Part shown: positions 45,901 through 60,900 of the stretch, piece after piece | Numbering within the stretch: position 1 is the stretch's first letter | Layout: each line of letters begins with the position of its first letter | Source: Phalacrocorax aristotelis | Taxonomy: Eukaryota; Chordata; Aves; Suliformes; Phalacrocoracidae | NCBI RefSeq assembly: GCF_949628215.1 | Contig: NC_134277.1 | Coordinates: 88,897,963-88,961,962 of the forward strand | Length of the DNA stretch: 64,000 nucleotides | Direction of reading: 5' to 3' | Translations under genes and position numbers: made by a program | Notes under the pieces: generated by a model | Told to the model about the DNA's origin: nothing | Databases searched by the model: none | The model's input: only the letters and a program-made list of their open reading frames with translations

Positions 45901-48900
45901 ACAACGCCAGAAGCTATGATGTACGGTACACACAGGGAAAGTAACAGAACAGAGATTACGGGTGCTGCCAGTTTACGGATTATGAAGTGTAAATCAATGT
46001 TGCGAATCCCATTTGCATATACCTAAGAAGAACAAGTTAGAAGTAGAATAGAACAATAAAGCAAGCCACACTTTTGCACTAACATTAATAATTACGAGGT
46101 TACACTATTCTCCTTGAGAGGAAAGGGGCGTTCCCAACCTGAAAACCATGACGGCCACAGTTGAAGAAGGAAAGACTCTGTGCCAATCTACATCATGTGG
46201 ATTCCAGGAAATCAGTTAAATAGTGCCCAGGAGAGCAACTTAATCTGGAAGTGTGTTGTGATTTGGTTGCAGGAGTGCAAGAGACCAGCTGAAAGACCAT
46301 TAAATAGATGGTTTTGTGGGTGACCTGGGATCACTTTGTGCTGTTACCTTGCTGAAAGAGGATCCTGTGTGTTCTAATAGACCAAATCTATTAAACTTGG
46401 TAACACAGGCAGAAAAAGGATCTTATTTTGTGCTTGGTTGGCGTACCAGAGCCTCTACGTGTGCAGTCTGTGTCTGAAGACTGGGCCTCCATAATTCGAG
46501 GAGCTAAGGTCTCAACATGACTTGACTGATCATGGGCAAAGACAGATTTCAAATGGCTACCGCCTACAGCTAGACGATGGCTCTGCCCCACAGCCTCAGG
46601 ATGGCTCAGGAGAATGTGTGTGTATGACAAACAGGCCCAGGGAGAGCATTCAAAATAGAAGGAAGAGCCATGGTATGCATCAAAAGGTACTCACAGAACT
46701 AATCCCACATTTCTCCTGTGTGACACCTGAAGTGATCAGTAAATGGCTTAACAGCCAAGACTATGTGCTAGAAAGGCACCTTTTGTACAGAGGTCAGGAC
46801 ATGCACCGTACCCATTACATATAGGGCAGGGCTGAAAAGTTACTTTCTGACAAGCAATTGAGATACTTCATTGAGACGACAACTGAAGAACTTAAAGGTT
46901 ATAATCAAGAAAAAAACTTCTGTCAAAGACAGCAACTCAGAACTGCTCACAGAAACTGTTCTGTCTTGCTTAATAATTGAAGGGGAATGGAAATGCTGTC
47001 TTTCATGTGGCTCATCTATGAACAGCTCTGGAGACGGCAGAAATTCTCTATTTGGACACGTGAATTCATCTGAAGAAATAATGATGTTTCTTACTTTAAT
47101 AGAAACCTGATTAAATTCCATATACCCATATATGCATTTTCTTGATTTTTGGACTTCTGAGGTTTATTTTTGTTTTATCATTAGGTGTACCTTAATGGAT
47201 TAGGCTATACAGTTTAAAAGGATTCTACAAGACTAGTTGAGTTTTACTCAATTACTCAAATTACTCCATTACTTGCTTTCTGATTTACACAGTCAAAAAA
47301 ACATTCAAAGTGTATTATACAGTTAATTTACATGAACAATTTTTTCCTACCTGTTCAATAACAGTTTTCAGCCACCACTGGGGACCCATCAGTGTAATGG
47401 CAGCAATAATTTTGGCATGCAGAACTCCAAGAGCCCAGTCCTAATTTTAAAAAATAGACCATTATCATTAACATATTTTTAAATAGTTTGACAGGCAAAA
47501 GCTTTTAGAGCAACTTGTTAATATTACTTATAAGCGAAAAGATAATTACTTTTCTTTTTACATGGGACACTGTTTACAGGAGGTGATAACATCTGGAAAC
47601 GCCTAACAAAAAGAGAACGCTCTCAAGTTTAACTGACATCTGTAAAATACTCAACTCCTTGGAGCCAGGAAAATCAGCTACTACTATTAAACCAAAGGCA
47701 AATACAGAATAAAGGCATTACACTTACTTAAAGCAACAGACTAACATTCTGGCACAAGCTAACATTTACTTAGAAATAAGTTATTTTGATTCCTTTAAAA
47801 AAAAGGAGAGAAACAAGATACTAAGATGCTCACATAAGTCAGGAAAAAAAGATTTTTTTCTTTTAAATTGTAGTTATTTGCAAAACCCAACCTGATGTGA
47901 GAAAATCTAAACAAAGCAAAGCAATGCTCCTCACAAAAGAATGTTATCCTGTTTACAGGAAAATTTATGCTTTAACATATACCACAATTATCATGGCATG
48001 GAATTAAAAGAACACAATATAACTACAGGCAGTAAACACTGCACGTCATGAGTCTGTCCTTTCTGGATTACATACATTTATAAGAGATTCTTCAATAAAA
48101 ACCACCAAAAATAGAATGCCAAGTGTAGGTTGACAAGGCAGAATAAACAGCTACAGAACTGGTAAGACTTAAGACATCATAGGTAAATTAACTTTCTTAA
48201 ACTGCTGGGGCAATATATTTTCTTTAACCAATTATTTAAAAATACGTCTTTTGTTCATGTGTATTACCCCAGATAAGTTTTTAAATTTTTTAACCTATTA
48301 CAAAAACAAGTAAGTGTTAAAGTTGCTTTGTGTTTGCTCAAGCATGTAACCTTTATGTAACTCCATGCTCTTTTGTGAGTAATGGAAATTATTCTCAATT
48401 TCAGTAGCTCCTTATTAATTTAGAACAAGTCTCTAATCTGATATTTTGAGGAAGCTCTGCCACATGAAAATAAAATCTTTCAGTATATTTAATGATGAAC
48501 TTTTAAAGAACTAACATTCAAAAATTAAGAATTTTTAGAATCCCTAGCATTACGGTTTCTTTCCAAAACTGTTTGGAAACCATGATCATCTACCACTGCA
48601 GTCACATGATGTCCTGACATACTAGTCATTTACTTAGACACCTCCAAAGTATACTAGTATTATACAATAATGGAATATTTAAATTAGCAGTCAAATTCTT
48701 CTTTGTATTGTGGCTTTCAAACATTTGGATACTGAAAGTAAATGAAAGCTTGTTTGTGGACAGCTTAGAAAATCACTATCCCTGAACACTTTCTCATTAT
48801 TTAGTAATATGCATTCTAAATCTTTTGAACTATGGTTCCCTCAGTTCGGGTTTCTTTGAGTTAGAAGTTCTGTCATAATTCAGTCTAGGTGATGCACTAT

Positions 48901-51900
48901 GTGATTGTCACTCAATCCACTGTACCTTCATTTCTTCCACCGACTTGCAGGAAAAAAGTTTGCACTCCCTTAACCTGTGAGACTTGACTAAAAGAAAAAC
49001 AGAACACTACTACCACAAAATCTTGTATTAATGATTTGACATTTCAACCTAAAACCAGAATGATCCTAAAGCATATCAAAAATTCATTCATAGTGTGTAT
49101 CATTGTTGAATTAAAACCTTGTATGGATAAAAAGATCAACTGAACCTCTTGCTGCCTAACTGGAGGCATAAAGCTTTCAGAAAAGGTCAGACAGAATGTG
49201 TAAGTCCGTGCATACATACAGCTATACTAACTTCTGTACACAGCTTTACAATTGTGCTACAGAAAAGAAGTGTCTATCTGATCACTAAAATGCAAAGATC
49301 CTCTGATGTCATCCAACAAAGTTCAGCTTTTCATACTTAAAATCCCTAAGCACATCCTTCTGGTTTAAATAATCCTCACAGCCAGACCAGCTGTCTTTTC
49401 TCTGCCACACAGAAACATAGGAAATGCTCTGAAGCACTAAATCAACATGAAACAAGAACTCCCATACCCCTCCCTTCTAAGTAATGTATCGAAAGCAGAA
49501 TAAGAATGGCAGCAACTGACCTGCCAGGGATAGAAGAGAGGTGTTTGATCCAAAGGAACTCTCAAAGGTGCAACGATGACCAGTTCAAACAGAAGACCGA
49601 GCAGAAGTGGAACCACACCAGCTAGCAGTATAGCCACTATTAAAGTCTTCATTATCTAAAAAAACCCAAACACATTCATTGGATGTCTTTATCAGAGGAC
49701 TCTTTGTTTGAACTTCAAAATGTAACTTAAACTACACAAACAGAGAGAGCTGGACAAAAAAAACCACCCCTATACAGACCTTTAATTCATACATACATAC
49801 CCCTAGAAATGATTTTTATTACATATGTAGTTTTGCAATGTGAGTTTTCAAGATTGGGTCCTACTCCATGCCCCCTCCAGAAAAAGGCATGACTGGGCCT
49901 ACTGGTGTCCACGTGGTTTTAAACCATAAAAATCACCTTTGACTGTTATCAGTAGGGAATACTATCCAGAGGCACTTCATTACGTTGAGTATTCTTCTGT
50001 GTTGGAAAATTGGAGAAGAATCTTTCCAAAACTGATTTTTTCTCCACTGAAAACCAAACCTTAAAAACTCAACTCATTATGGAATATTTCTGACTTAAAA
50101 ATGAAAGACTTAGATTACCATGCTTGAATCTTTCTTTATTCTAGAATTAGCTTAATTTACATGCATCATCCAAAAATTAGATACAAAACTAGTTTGACTT
50201 AATTAACATGATCAAGAGAGAAGGGACAAAGGACAAGTAGAGCATTACATTTTAGCTCTGAATTTTCTTAAAGAAACTTAAGATTTCCTAAACGAAAATG
50301 ATGGATGAGATGCTTGGGAAACAGGGTAGTACATGAAATACATACTTATACCGCTCTTCTGTCTGTAATAGTCCAATAAACACACGAGCATGTCCATCAG
50401 AAGATGCCATTTATGTTCGAATGTTTAAAATTACTATACTTAGGCAAGAAATCTACTACAGAAATCCTCTAAACTGAAACCGCGATAAAAAGGTGGGTTC
50501 TAAATTCATTGCCATGGTAAGAATCTGAACTCCCAGTAATAAAAAAGGATATTTTCTTTAAAATTATTAATCCGAGTAACACAAAGATCTGACAAATCAA
50601 AGATCTTTCTGAAAATATGCATCAAGCTTCTTTGTAGAGACACATTCTTCATCATCTATCAGCTTTCCTAGCTTTTTTATTTGATAATGTCAAGTTGCTA
50701 ATTGAGTAATATTTAATCTTCCAGGTGTACATGAAAACATAAATGTATTTGAGCACACATGACATATGGGTAATATAATGCAACATAGTCACTTTTAAAA
50801 GAAAACAGAAAAACGTACGCATATATATAAACATATAAGCGCAAACTTATTTACACTGATTGCTTAACATTGTGCTAAATGGCTTACGGAGATAGTTACC
50901 CTATGCAATGGGAACTTAAGCTGCAAAAGTTTCAAAATGGTCTGAACATGAAGTGTACGTTACAGAGTAAAACCTGCCAGCAAAACTGAAACAGCACGTT
51001 TTGTTAGCTACTTTTTTGATAAGTCAGTGAACGTTCTCAAGACTCACCATGAGAGACCACTCTTTGACCTTCTGAAAAATCACTCTACGACCCTGCGGCA
51101 TCCAGGCGACCAGCACTGTCACTGCTCGGATAGTTAGCCAACAGACGTAAAGACCACAAGCAGCTGTGTACAGTTCATGGATTTTGGCAGTCCCCGTCCA
51201 AAATGACATTAACCATCGGCCAGCAAATACTGAAAACACAAACACTGTTAAATAGAGTAATTCTTTTGGATGTATTAAGAAAGGATGCCTATTAAAAAAC
51301 ACTTATCAATTTTATTGTTAAATATCAATGCACAGATAATACTCAGCATAAAACAGCATTTTGGTACTATACCCCTAAGGCACGAAGGTGTGAAGCACTA
51401 CGTAAATACTTAAATAGATGATGCCAAACATACATGTAGAGGGCTTTTTTCCCCTAAAATTTCATTACACCAGCAATGTGAACTGAACTACAGCAAAACA
51501 AAGCACTGAATACTGTACTATGCAGAGCCTAAACACTAATCTTAAGAACTCCAAAGGCAATAATGGATTAGTGCATAAGCTTGAACTTAAATCTTATGAG
51601 CTATGTTTGGGTTACTTCACTGCCTCATCATTTTTTAAGACTTACTGATGGGTCTTCTGAAGCTCTCTGACAAGAACATGAGACTCATTTGCTCCATTTC
51701 ATTTTTTAATAGTGTTTCTATTCACTTATATTATAGTGGAATTATTTTTGTACTACTATTAAAACCATCACAAAATTCATAACTCTGATCACAACAGATT
51801 GCCTTTACAAGGAGGTAAAAATGATGTGGCGCTACAGTAGCCAGGTTATAAAATTCAAACAAGTTTACATGTCTTAGTTTGTTCCAAATTATTAAGAGAA

Positions 51901-54900
51901 ACCTACAAAGCGCTTTTGATTCGGTTAAAGTACTTATTCATACATATTTGGGAAGCGGCACGTATATCACTTCAAAGTCTCCTAGTGACCTGTCATGATG
52001 ACACCTTCAGAATATTTAATTAAAGAAGATACTGTAGAAGACCTAGTAACAACCTATACATTTTCCTTCTCTAAATGGTAACGCAGGTGCAAGACTATCA
52101 GTTCTCTTTTTCTCTCAATGCTACTGTAGAGGTTGTCTCAGTACTTGGAGACCTGCCCTTAAAAGTATTCTACAACAAAACAAAGGAAATTGCAATCTCT
52201 GTCATTTAAATACAGGTATTATCTCTATCATTTAGATTTTAGACTGCTAAAATTTGATGATGTACCATTAAAAATGAGAGAAATTTCCACGTTTACTCAT
52301 TTTAAAACCATTGTTTAAAGTTAAAAGATCTGTTACTGTTGAGCATGGCAACATGATGAGTTGTTTTTAATGGCAGTTTTATAATAATAGACTTACCTGG
52401 TAAGGTAAGGCAGATAAGACTAGCAATCAGTAATGTTATGCACATGAAAACAATCAAAAGAAATATCTGAAAGATGGAAAAAAGAGAAACAGTTTAAGAA
52501 AGTTACTTAACCAAAGCCAAAAAAACCAAAAATATGTACCATCTTAGAAAGGCGACTAAACTAGAACGTTCAAATACCAACTGAGGTTTCACTGCATAAA
52601 TAAGTGATAAGAAACCTATCCACAGTACATGCAGCACACCCACAGTATCGTGTATTTCTTTTCAAAGAGTTCATATCAGTTTTCACAACAGTAAAAACGA
52701 ACATTTGAATGACTGAAGTTCTTTGTTATGTTACATTAAAAAAATAATTTCTATTTCTGCACTGACCAACACAACAATTCTCAGTTAACCCTGAAAGGTT
52801 TCTAGCTCTGTATGCCAGATAAGCAAGTCAGTGGTTTTATAAGGAAAACCTTGCTGCGAAAGTTCTTCCACATGCCCTCAGGTTTATGTGACCAACAGCT
52901 GACAGCAAAGCTGGTGGCTCCTTAGTCAGGTTTACATCTTGTCAGAGATTTCTCATGTACTTGCTTGACTTCTTTAAATATTTGAATGTCTAAAGCACCA
53001 CGTGCTATGAAGTTCTGCTTCACTAATCAAAGCCACACAACAAGCAAGCCTACTATGGGAAAACGAACACCTTATCATAACAGACTTCTAAGAGAAAATT
53101 ACAGTGGAGAATGTGTTACAGATTTAAGACTTTTGGAGACAATGCAGATCAGCCTCATCTCTAGGTTAGGATCTTCAGCACTGCTTAAAGGAAGGAAAAT
53201 CTTGTGATTCTGCAGACACTAGCTTGCGTGAAAAGGGATGATTCCACAATGCCCTGTTACTTGCCAGGTGACAGCCACATACCCTTTTTTCACAGAATAC
53301 TCTCTTTAGGGTTGGGTATCCCAAACACAGAAAGAAGAAAGCCAAAGTAGCTGATATCTGGACTGTAGGCAAAAAAACCCCAAACACCTTTCTCAATGGT
53401 GAGGAACAGATGGTGTGACTTTCTTGGGACCAATAGTTACTTGGGGAACGCTGGGGAAAAGTCAGTCCGTGTGGGAACAAACAACACATGAAGAACTAAA
53501 GCTTACATGAAGCTTTCAGACGCCATAAATGGCTGCTTCTTGGATCAGTGAGCAAGAGAATGTGCAAGAGGAAGAGCAACTATTGACTTGGACCAAAACA
53601 ACGCACAGGCAGCGAGTCATTCATATCACAGAAGCAGCACTGACAGTGACTGCAATATACTCAGACTCAAAGATGTTGCAAGGACAGCCCTCCTCTCTCC
53701 AAAATCCACCACAAAATATTATTTCAAAAAAGCAAACTAGCTAAAATGAGGATGTTAATTAAAAGAATATGAAAAATAGTAGTAAAAAGGAAAAATGCTC
53801 ACAGGAGATTGATTTAGGTACCCTGAAGTGGAAGTTTAGCACAGTCTCCCCAAAGTTGTCACAGTAAACAGTAAAATAAAAATGGATAAAAATGGCTTCC
53901 ATAAGATATTTGCAGAAGTTGGAAATAACATCCGGGGGTGGGGTGGGGAGAAGGAAAAAAAACCCAACCCAGAAAATGGATAAAGTCTAGTAAGTGAAAT
54001 TCAAACCTACAGGACGACAAGCCAAAAGGGATTTTAGAAAGAGCATATCAAATCTATGAAAAGTAATTATAAATATATTTTTATAGTTTTGTTTTTTTTT
54101 TAAAGGATCAACAGTGAAGCAATAAAATCTAAAAATCTTCAGGAGAAAGCTTGCCAGAGTTTGCAGGCTCTGCTGACAACTATGGATCATAAAAGGAAGG
54201 CTAAAGAAAGGCAAGGCAGTAGTGGCAAAACAAATTCTACACATCAGCATTTGTTCTGGAGAGGCTTTGGGAGGTCCCTGCAAGACAGCCTTTGTTTAAA
54301 AAAAGGAATGAGTTGGAAGAATTGTCTAGATTGCCTGATAAAACTGATGATAGGCTTTCATGTAGAATAATTAAAAAAAATCTGATCTTTTAATTTTGTT
54401 TGAGATTAACAGTATGTACTTAACTTTTTTTTAAAAAATCAAACCCATAGTTTTACATGCTTATTTGTAACTGAAATAACATGAAGGATCAGTTCTGATT
54501 GCTTGCTTAATTCGTATGGACATAGTGAGTTCTAGTGGAAAACATTTATACATAATAAAAACTGAATATAAACCACCTTCTTCTACGTTCTCACAACTTG
54601 GTTAAAATGAAAAAAATGTAATGAAAGCATAGAAAGATCAGATGTTTATACTTTTTTCTTTTTTTTCCCCTTCTCGAATTCTTAAAATTCCAACTGAGAA
54701 AATAATCAAAATATGGTGTTGTTCCACAGTGAAAGTCTGTGCAGGAGACACTTTTTTTTGTTAAGATTAATTTATCCAAGTAGAACCAAGGTCAGTATAC
54801 CAAAAATCACAACTGAAGCACCTACAGATCCTGAATGATTCATTATTTAGATGTTGCAAACAAGTGGAACCAGGGACACAGAATCCTATCAGTGAGCTAC

Positions 54901-57900
54901 CATGTGTTTGAGATTGTGCAAGAAGTGCTTGTCACATCTCTTGATGCAAACAACGGAAAGAAATTCTATTAAATCAGATTTTTCTTTTTATTTCTACATT
55001 CTGTGGAAGTCTCCAAAGAACAACTTAAAATGTCTAGATGAAGGTAAGTAGACCAGAAAAAACAGTCTTTGACAGCTGAATATGGAACTGCTTAGTTGTT
55101 ATCACCAGTTCAAGGTCAGCACCCCGAATTACTGAAAGCTTATACTATGCAATGGTTTGAGAGGGGGAGAGAAGATTTCAGCACGTCCTCATCTATATGC
55201 ATCCACAAAAAATAAAACAACCCATGCAAAGATAGTTCTAGAAAGGATTTAATGAGTCCCTAGGCTAACACACCCCTTCCTTGAAAGCAGCATGTGCACA
55301 TTACAGTTGTTATATATTGCCAGGTCACAGTAAGTGAGAATCCACTTTAATTGCCTCTTTGGCAGCCAAACAGGGAACTAATTTCAATTAACCTGTCTGT
55401 CATCCCAGTAACTTCATAGGAACTTGACTCAGTCTAAGTGAAAATGTCGCAAGTATCATATTTTCTTTAAAAGTAACACAAAAGTCTTATCTGAACTTTG
55501 AAATGTGTCTAACTAATGTCTTCTGCATATTAACTCAGTTTTCAGCAGGACCAGTTTCCTGTTCCAGCTCATCATGTGTGTGTTCCAGCATAGACTGAGA
55601 AGGGAAGAAAGGAGCAATTGCCATGGGAAGAAGACTGGCACTACTCCTTTCAGAAGTAAGTGTGTATTTATGCTAGATTAAATTGGTCATAACAGGGAGA
55701 CGGAGCATACTCTGACTGAGACCAAACTGATGTAGCAGCAGCTGCTATGAGAGGGGCAAATTCATTCTGCTTCCCTAGCCTTTTCATCCCTGAGCTACTT
55801 CCTCCCACTGCTTCCTCTACAACAGTGCTGTAGCTCATGCATTCCTGTAGAGAGCCCTTTCAGAGGGTAAAAACAGCAGTGGAGGGAATTTACTCTCTCC
55901 ACTTTTGAAGCCGCAGCTTCAAAACACCCAGAAGCTCAACAGTTGTAAAATCCTAAAATACTTTCAAATTTGCTTTCAGTTTTACTAGGCTGAGGTGGGT
56001 TTTTTTTTTTTTGGGGGGGGGAAGCAAGCTTTATTTTGTACTTTGTTACAAGAATTCAGCTGGATTCAGCATTTTAAGGAAACTTTAGAAGCAATACTGC
56101 ACTGCTCTAACTTCGGCCATTACTTCCGTTCTTGAGCTATACCTGAAACCATGGTAAATGAGCTGCATTTAAGTTTATATTTTATTAACTCAGAGTTCTG
56201 GTAACAACAAAACAATTTATCTAGTTTGACCTACGTATTATTCTAGAAAGTTAAATATTTGCCAACAACATTTCCTTTGTAACTGTAGGGATATAGAACT
56301 TCCAAGTATTGTAACACCTTTCTGTGTTTAATATAGACACAAGAGAAGTTCTCAATTTAATTTCTTAATAAAGCAAAAGAAGTTTAAAATACACTTCAGC
56401 TACAAGACTTCAGTATGCCCTCTTGAAAGCCATGGCTTGGTTAGAGAGACTCCCAGACTACCCATTTGCTGAGGGGTTATTATATTTCTCTCCATTACTG
56501 TTAGGAAAATAAGATATGAACTAATAGATAATACACAACACATATGGGATCTATTATATAAATGGTAACTGAAGGTCTTAAGTTACAGGCTAAAAAAATA
56601 TTGTGAAAATAACGGTAAGTCTACTTTTTAGAAAGATGCAAACTGTACAAAACAAAACCAACATGACCCACCACTTGACTTCTAATAACATGTGGGCCAA
56701 ATCTTTCTTATAAAAAAATTATACCCATCTTCCAAATGCTTTTCCCTTTTACTGTAATGTGTTAGATATACCTACCCTGAGCGGGAATTTTAAAGGTCTA
56801 CGATAAGGCTGGAAACCTACAGGTCCTCCTTGTTGAAGTATGGCTTGATGGGCTGCATGAAGACCTTCTCCCACAACTGGAATGGCATTATTATTGCGAG
56901 CATGCTGGTTGTTAGGCTGCTGGTTTGCATTGTTTTCATTCTCTTCCTGGTCACCAAGTAGGTAAGAATGGAGATCCCTGTAACAATCAAAATTTCAGTT
57001 TTGTTCTGTTTGGTATGAACGAGAATCATACACAAAGACAGGCCTACTCAGAATGAGTACAAATTGTACAAAACTCATACAAGAGTACTGGCAGAATTTA
57101 CTTATCACAAGTAAAATAAACCATTTGCCAGTAATGTACTCAATGTCATCCTGAACACAGAACTTAAGAAAAATGGTAGTGTGGATGCAGATCAGAGCAG
57201 TGGGGATACAGCTACAAATGAAGACCGCTTATCTCTGACTGCTTTAGAAACAACATCTGGTATTAAAGTGGTGTATATAAATGGAAAATTGCATTGATAT
57301 TTCAGTTCGTATAAGCAGGCAGCTCAATTGACAGCTTTTATTGTACTGCTACTAAGCTCTACTGGAAACAAGTGCCTTCAAACCTAAACTGTACAAGGAC
57401 AGTACTGTATTGCTATAGACATGTTTTCAAAAGTACACAGTCCGGTAGAGTCTTCCAAGAAGTTTCTAAATTGCTCAAAATCTGTTCACAACTTTCTAAG
57501 AATATCAATCCTAGGAAGAGCCAATCTACTTTAAAAAGTATTCCATTGATATTTCTTGCATAGAACATTAACAAACAGATATTTGAGTAAAACCCCAGAA
57601 AACCCAATATGAACATTTAGAAGTTTGTTTTCCTCAGCTTTAGCAGAATTTTTATCAGCAGTAAGATGCATGCAGATATTCTATTGGCAGGCAATGAAGA
57701 CATTTTCACAGCAGTTTGCTTTTTAAGAAAAGCAGAGGAAAAGATTTTCATCTTTGCTCAGCTAGAATTGCTGAAGAGATATTTCACAATTGTTCTTAAC
57801 AGCTGCAACAGTGGAGAAAGGAAAGCCCTTTCTATCATCATGTCCAAAATTCTCTTCTTGCGTCATGCTTAAACACTATCAAAACATGGACAAATTAATT

Positions 57901-60900
57901 ACAAAAATAACTTCCCAAAATGCAAACTAAGAACAGTGGTGGAGAGTTTCCTTATGAAAAGCTAAAATAAATATTTTGGATTGCAGTGGAAGAAAAAAAA
58001 TCTTTCATTAATTTTCTCAGAGTCTCAGACATAACTTAGCAAAGAATAAATCTTCATCCTAATAATATTAATGCCCACAATGAGCAATACATGATGGGAG
58101 AATGCCAATATACTCCGAAGTTAAATTTAAAAGTTGACAAACATATGAACTAAAAAATAATTCTAATTCCTAGAACTCTGCCTGGCAGTCTAAATTAAAG
58201 AACCTCACTTTGTATAATAATTTACTTCAGCTGACAAAGATACAGTTTATCCTTCTTTAGAGACTGGACTTCAAAATCCCCAATTTAAAAGTATTCACTT
58301 CTTCAGCTTAATGTTCTAAATGCTTTTCCCTCCCCCACTTATAGCAAGAAATGCAAGATCTGCACATGAATTTTACTTAGATGACTCATGGAAATGCTCT
58401 GCTGACGTGTCTAATTTTTTCCATATAATAGAAAGTTAACAAGCTGTGTCAGTCATACTTTTATAGATTTTTTTTTTTACTAAGCAAATGCTGTAATACT
58501 GCTGTACTATAAAATGCAGCAGCAAAAGAATTACTTGTCAGAGACTAGTCTAGAAGGAGATACAACTACATCTTAGAAGAAGGTGCTTCCATAGGAAATC
58601 ACTATACAAGTTTCTCATCCCATATTTATTTGTAAAATGTAAAATAGCTAATTCAAGCTACTTGTTGGGATAACTCTCTTGAAAAAGCATGCTGCTTTCA
58701 CATTAAAAGGCTAAGCTGGACACAACATTTGTAGCTGAGTCTGACTTTCTGTACTTACAGCAAGTAGCCAGCAGTAACAGTCCATGCTCGTACAAGACCT
58801 TTCAACCACTGTCTTGTATGACCTTGTTCTAGCAAAGCTGGAAGTACCACCTGAAGCAAAAGGAGCTCTAGCGAAAGTTCACTTACTGGAGCATCACTAG
58901 AAACAATGGGAAGAGTAGGAAATCAAACATAAGGAACATTCTGATAGCAGACTTTTACACTGAATTATACTAACACCACAATAGAAAAGTATGTTGGATG
59001 CCAACAGGAACAATTCTTAGGTTTTTGCAGACATTTTTCCTTACATACTACTCTGATCACAGGTTGAGTGTTTAGGCACTTAGGTGCACAGTGCACATGA
59101 AATTTAAGAAAAAAAATGTTGAGAAAGATACCAAAGAATACGATTTGCTCTTCTATTTGCTTCTATCCAAATAATAACTGAAACAACAATGAAACAGAAA
59201 GATAGAGCTATCATTAAAAAGAAATGCAGTTACAGGCATACTTTTAATCTTGAAGCAACGATAATCAGGAATGAATGTGAAAAACACGGCAGCAACTTCA
59301 TTATCAAAAAGCTGAAGGGGAAAGTGTGTCGAGGGCATATAAGCACCAAATAGTTATCATTATGGAAGTAATACAAAATGCCTTTTATTTTCCTTAGTAG
59401 CTTTTTGTTTGACGAATTGTGTGATGTATCCACATCCTTTATCTTTTTACTTTTCTAGAACAATGAAGTTTAAATTAATTGAAAACAAACAAAACATACC
59501 AACGTCACATTAATGCTAAAAGAGTGTAAGTACACAGTTTTCTAGTTATAGGGAGACTGAAAAAACCCATCTTTTTAAAATTAAATGCTTACCTGTAGAG
59601 CATAACATTATATGGAAGAAAGTTAGGCAGGAGATACTTAATAATGCGTATAGGAAGCCAGAGCATGAGCAGTACAATTGATCCAAAGACAATCTGCAAT
59701 AAGGAAGTGAAACAAGTTAGTCCAAATACCAAAAATCCCAAACCTAGTTTCCCACCCATCTCTGACATGTTTCCTCTGTGTGGTGGGTTAGCCCTGGCTA
59801 ACAGTCAAACATCTACCCAGATGCTCGCTCATTCCTTTCTCTGCTGAATGGGGAGAAAATAGAAGGAAGGCAAAAAGACTCATGGACTGAGAAAATGACA
59901 GTTTAATGGGGAAAGCAAAAGCTGTGCAGGCAAGTAAAACAAAGAATAATTCAGTTGCTACTTTTCATCAGCAGACACATAATTAGTGACTTCCTGGAAG
60001 GCAGGGCTGCAGCACATGTTAACAGTCGCTCAGGGAGACAAATGCCATAACCATGAACATTCACCCTCCCTCCTCCCTTCCCACAGCTTTTACTGCTCAG
60101 CATGGCATCACATGGTATGGAATACCCCTTTGGTCAGTTTGAGTCAGCTGTCCCAGGTATGCCCCCCTCCCAACTCCAGCTCGCTGGAAGGGTAAGGGAA
60201 CAGGGCAGAGCACGCAAGAGGAAAAGCCTTGACGCTGTGCAAGTGCTGTTCAGCTACAGCCAGAATACCTGTGTGTTAGAATGCTCTTTCAGCCACTAAT
60301 CCAAAGCAATGAAGGACTTGGGCCACTATGAAGAAAATTAACTCCATCCCAGGCAGTCCAATATGCTATCATGCCCTCGCCAAATAAGACTGTGTCTGAA
60401 TAAGCACTGACTGACCAGCTGACAGTTAGGATCACGTCAGACCGTTCTACTTTCTTCCCTCTCCCCCAGCACTGGAATTACTATTTTTGGATTCGTCTCT
60501 TTCCTTAGTGGCTGAGTTTTCAAGCAACTTGTAGAAGCCTCAAAAGATCTTTCTTTCAGTTTCTCTTTCCTCACATTCTAAATTGGATGAAAGATCAAAA
60601 TTTAGTAGGGAATATCAGGTACATGAAGACCATGCACTTTTAGAAATCCTGTTTCCTTAAGGAATCAGATTAGAAACTGAGTACATTTTTAAACACATTC
60701 TTACACTTCACATAAATGCACCACTATAGACTAAAAAGGCAAAATCCGTGTTTAACTATGTAAAAAAGAAAAAATAAAATCCCATTCTTCTTGAAACTTA
60801 ATAGTTTATGTCCTCTGCAAGAAATTTCTTAAAAATATTGAGAAAGAAACAAAGCTTGAGAAGCGTGTTTTTTGAAACGGTAAGCTGTAAATGATCACCA

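Noticed and set aside
46522-47121. Open frames on both strands between MARCHF6 exons
   Set aside because: The region is an intron bounded by in-phase exons at 46022 and 47351; the frames have no known similarity and overlap each other.
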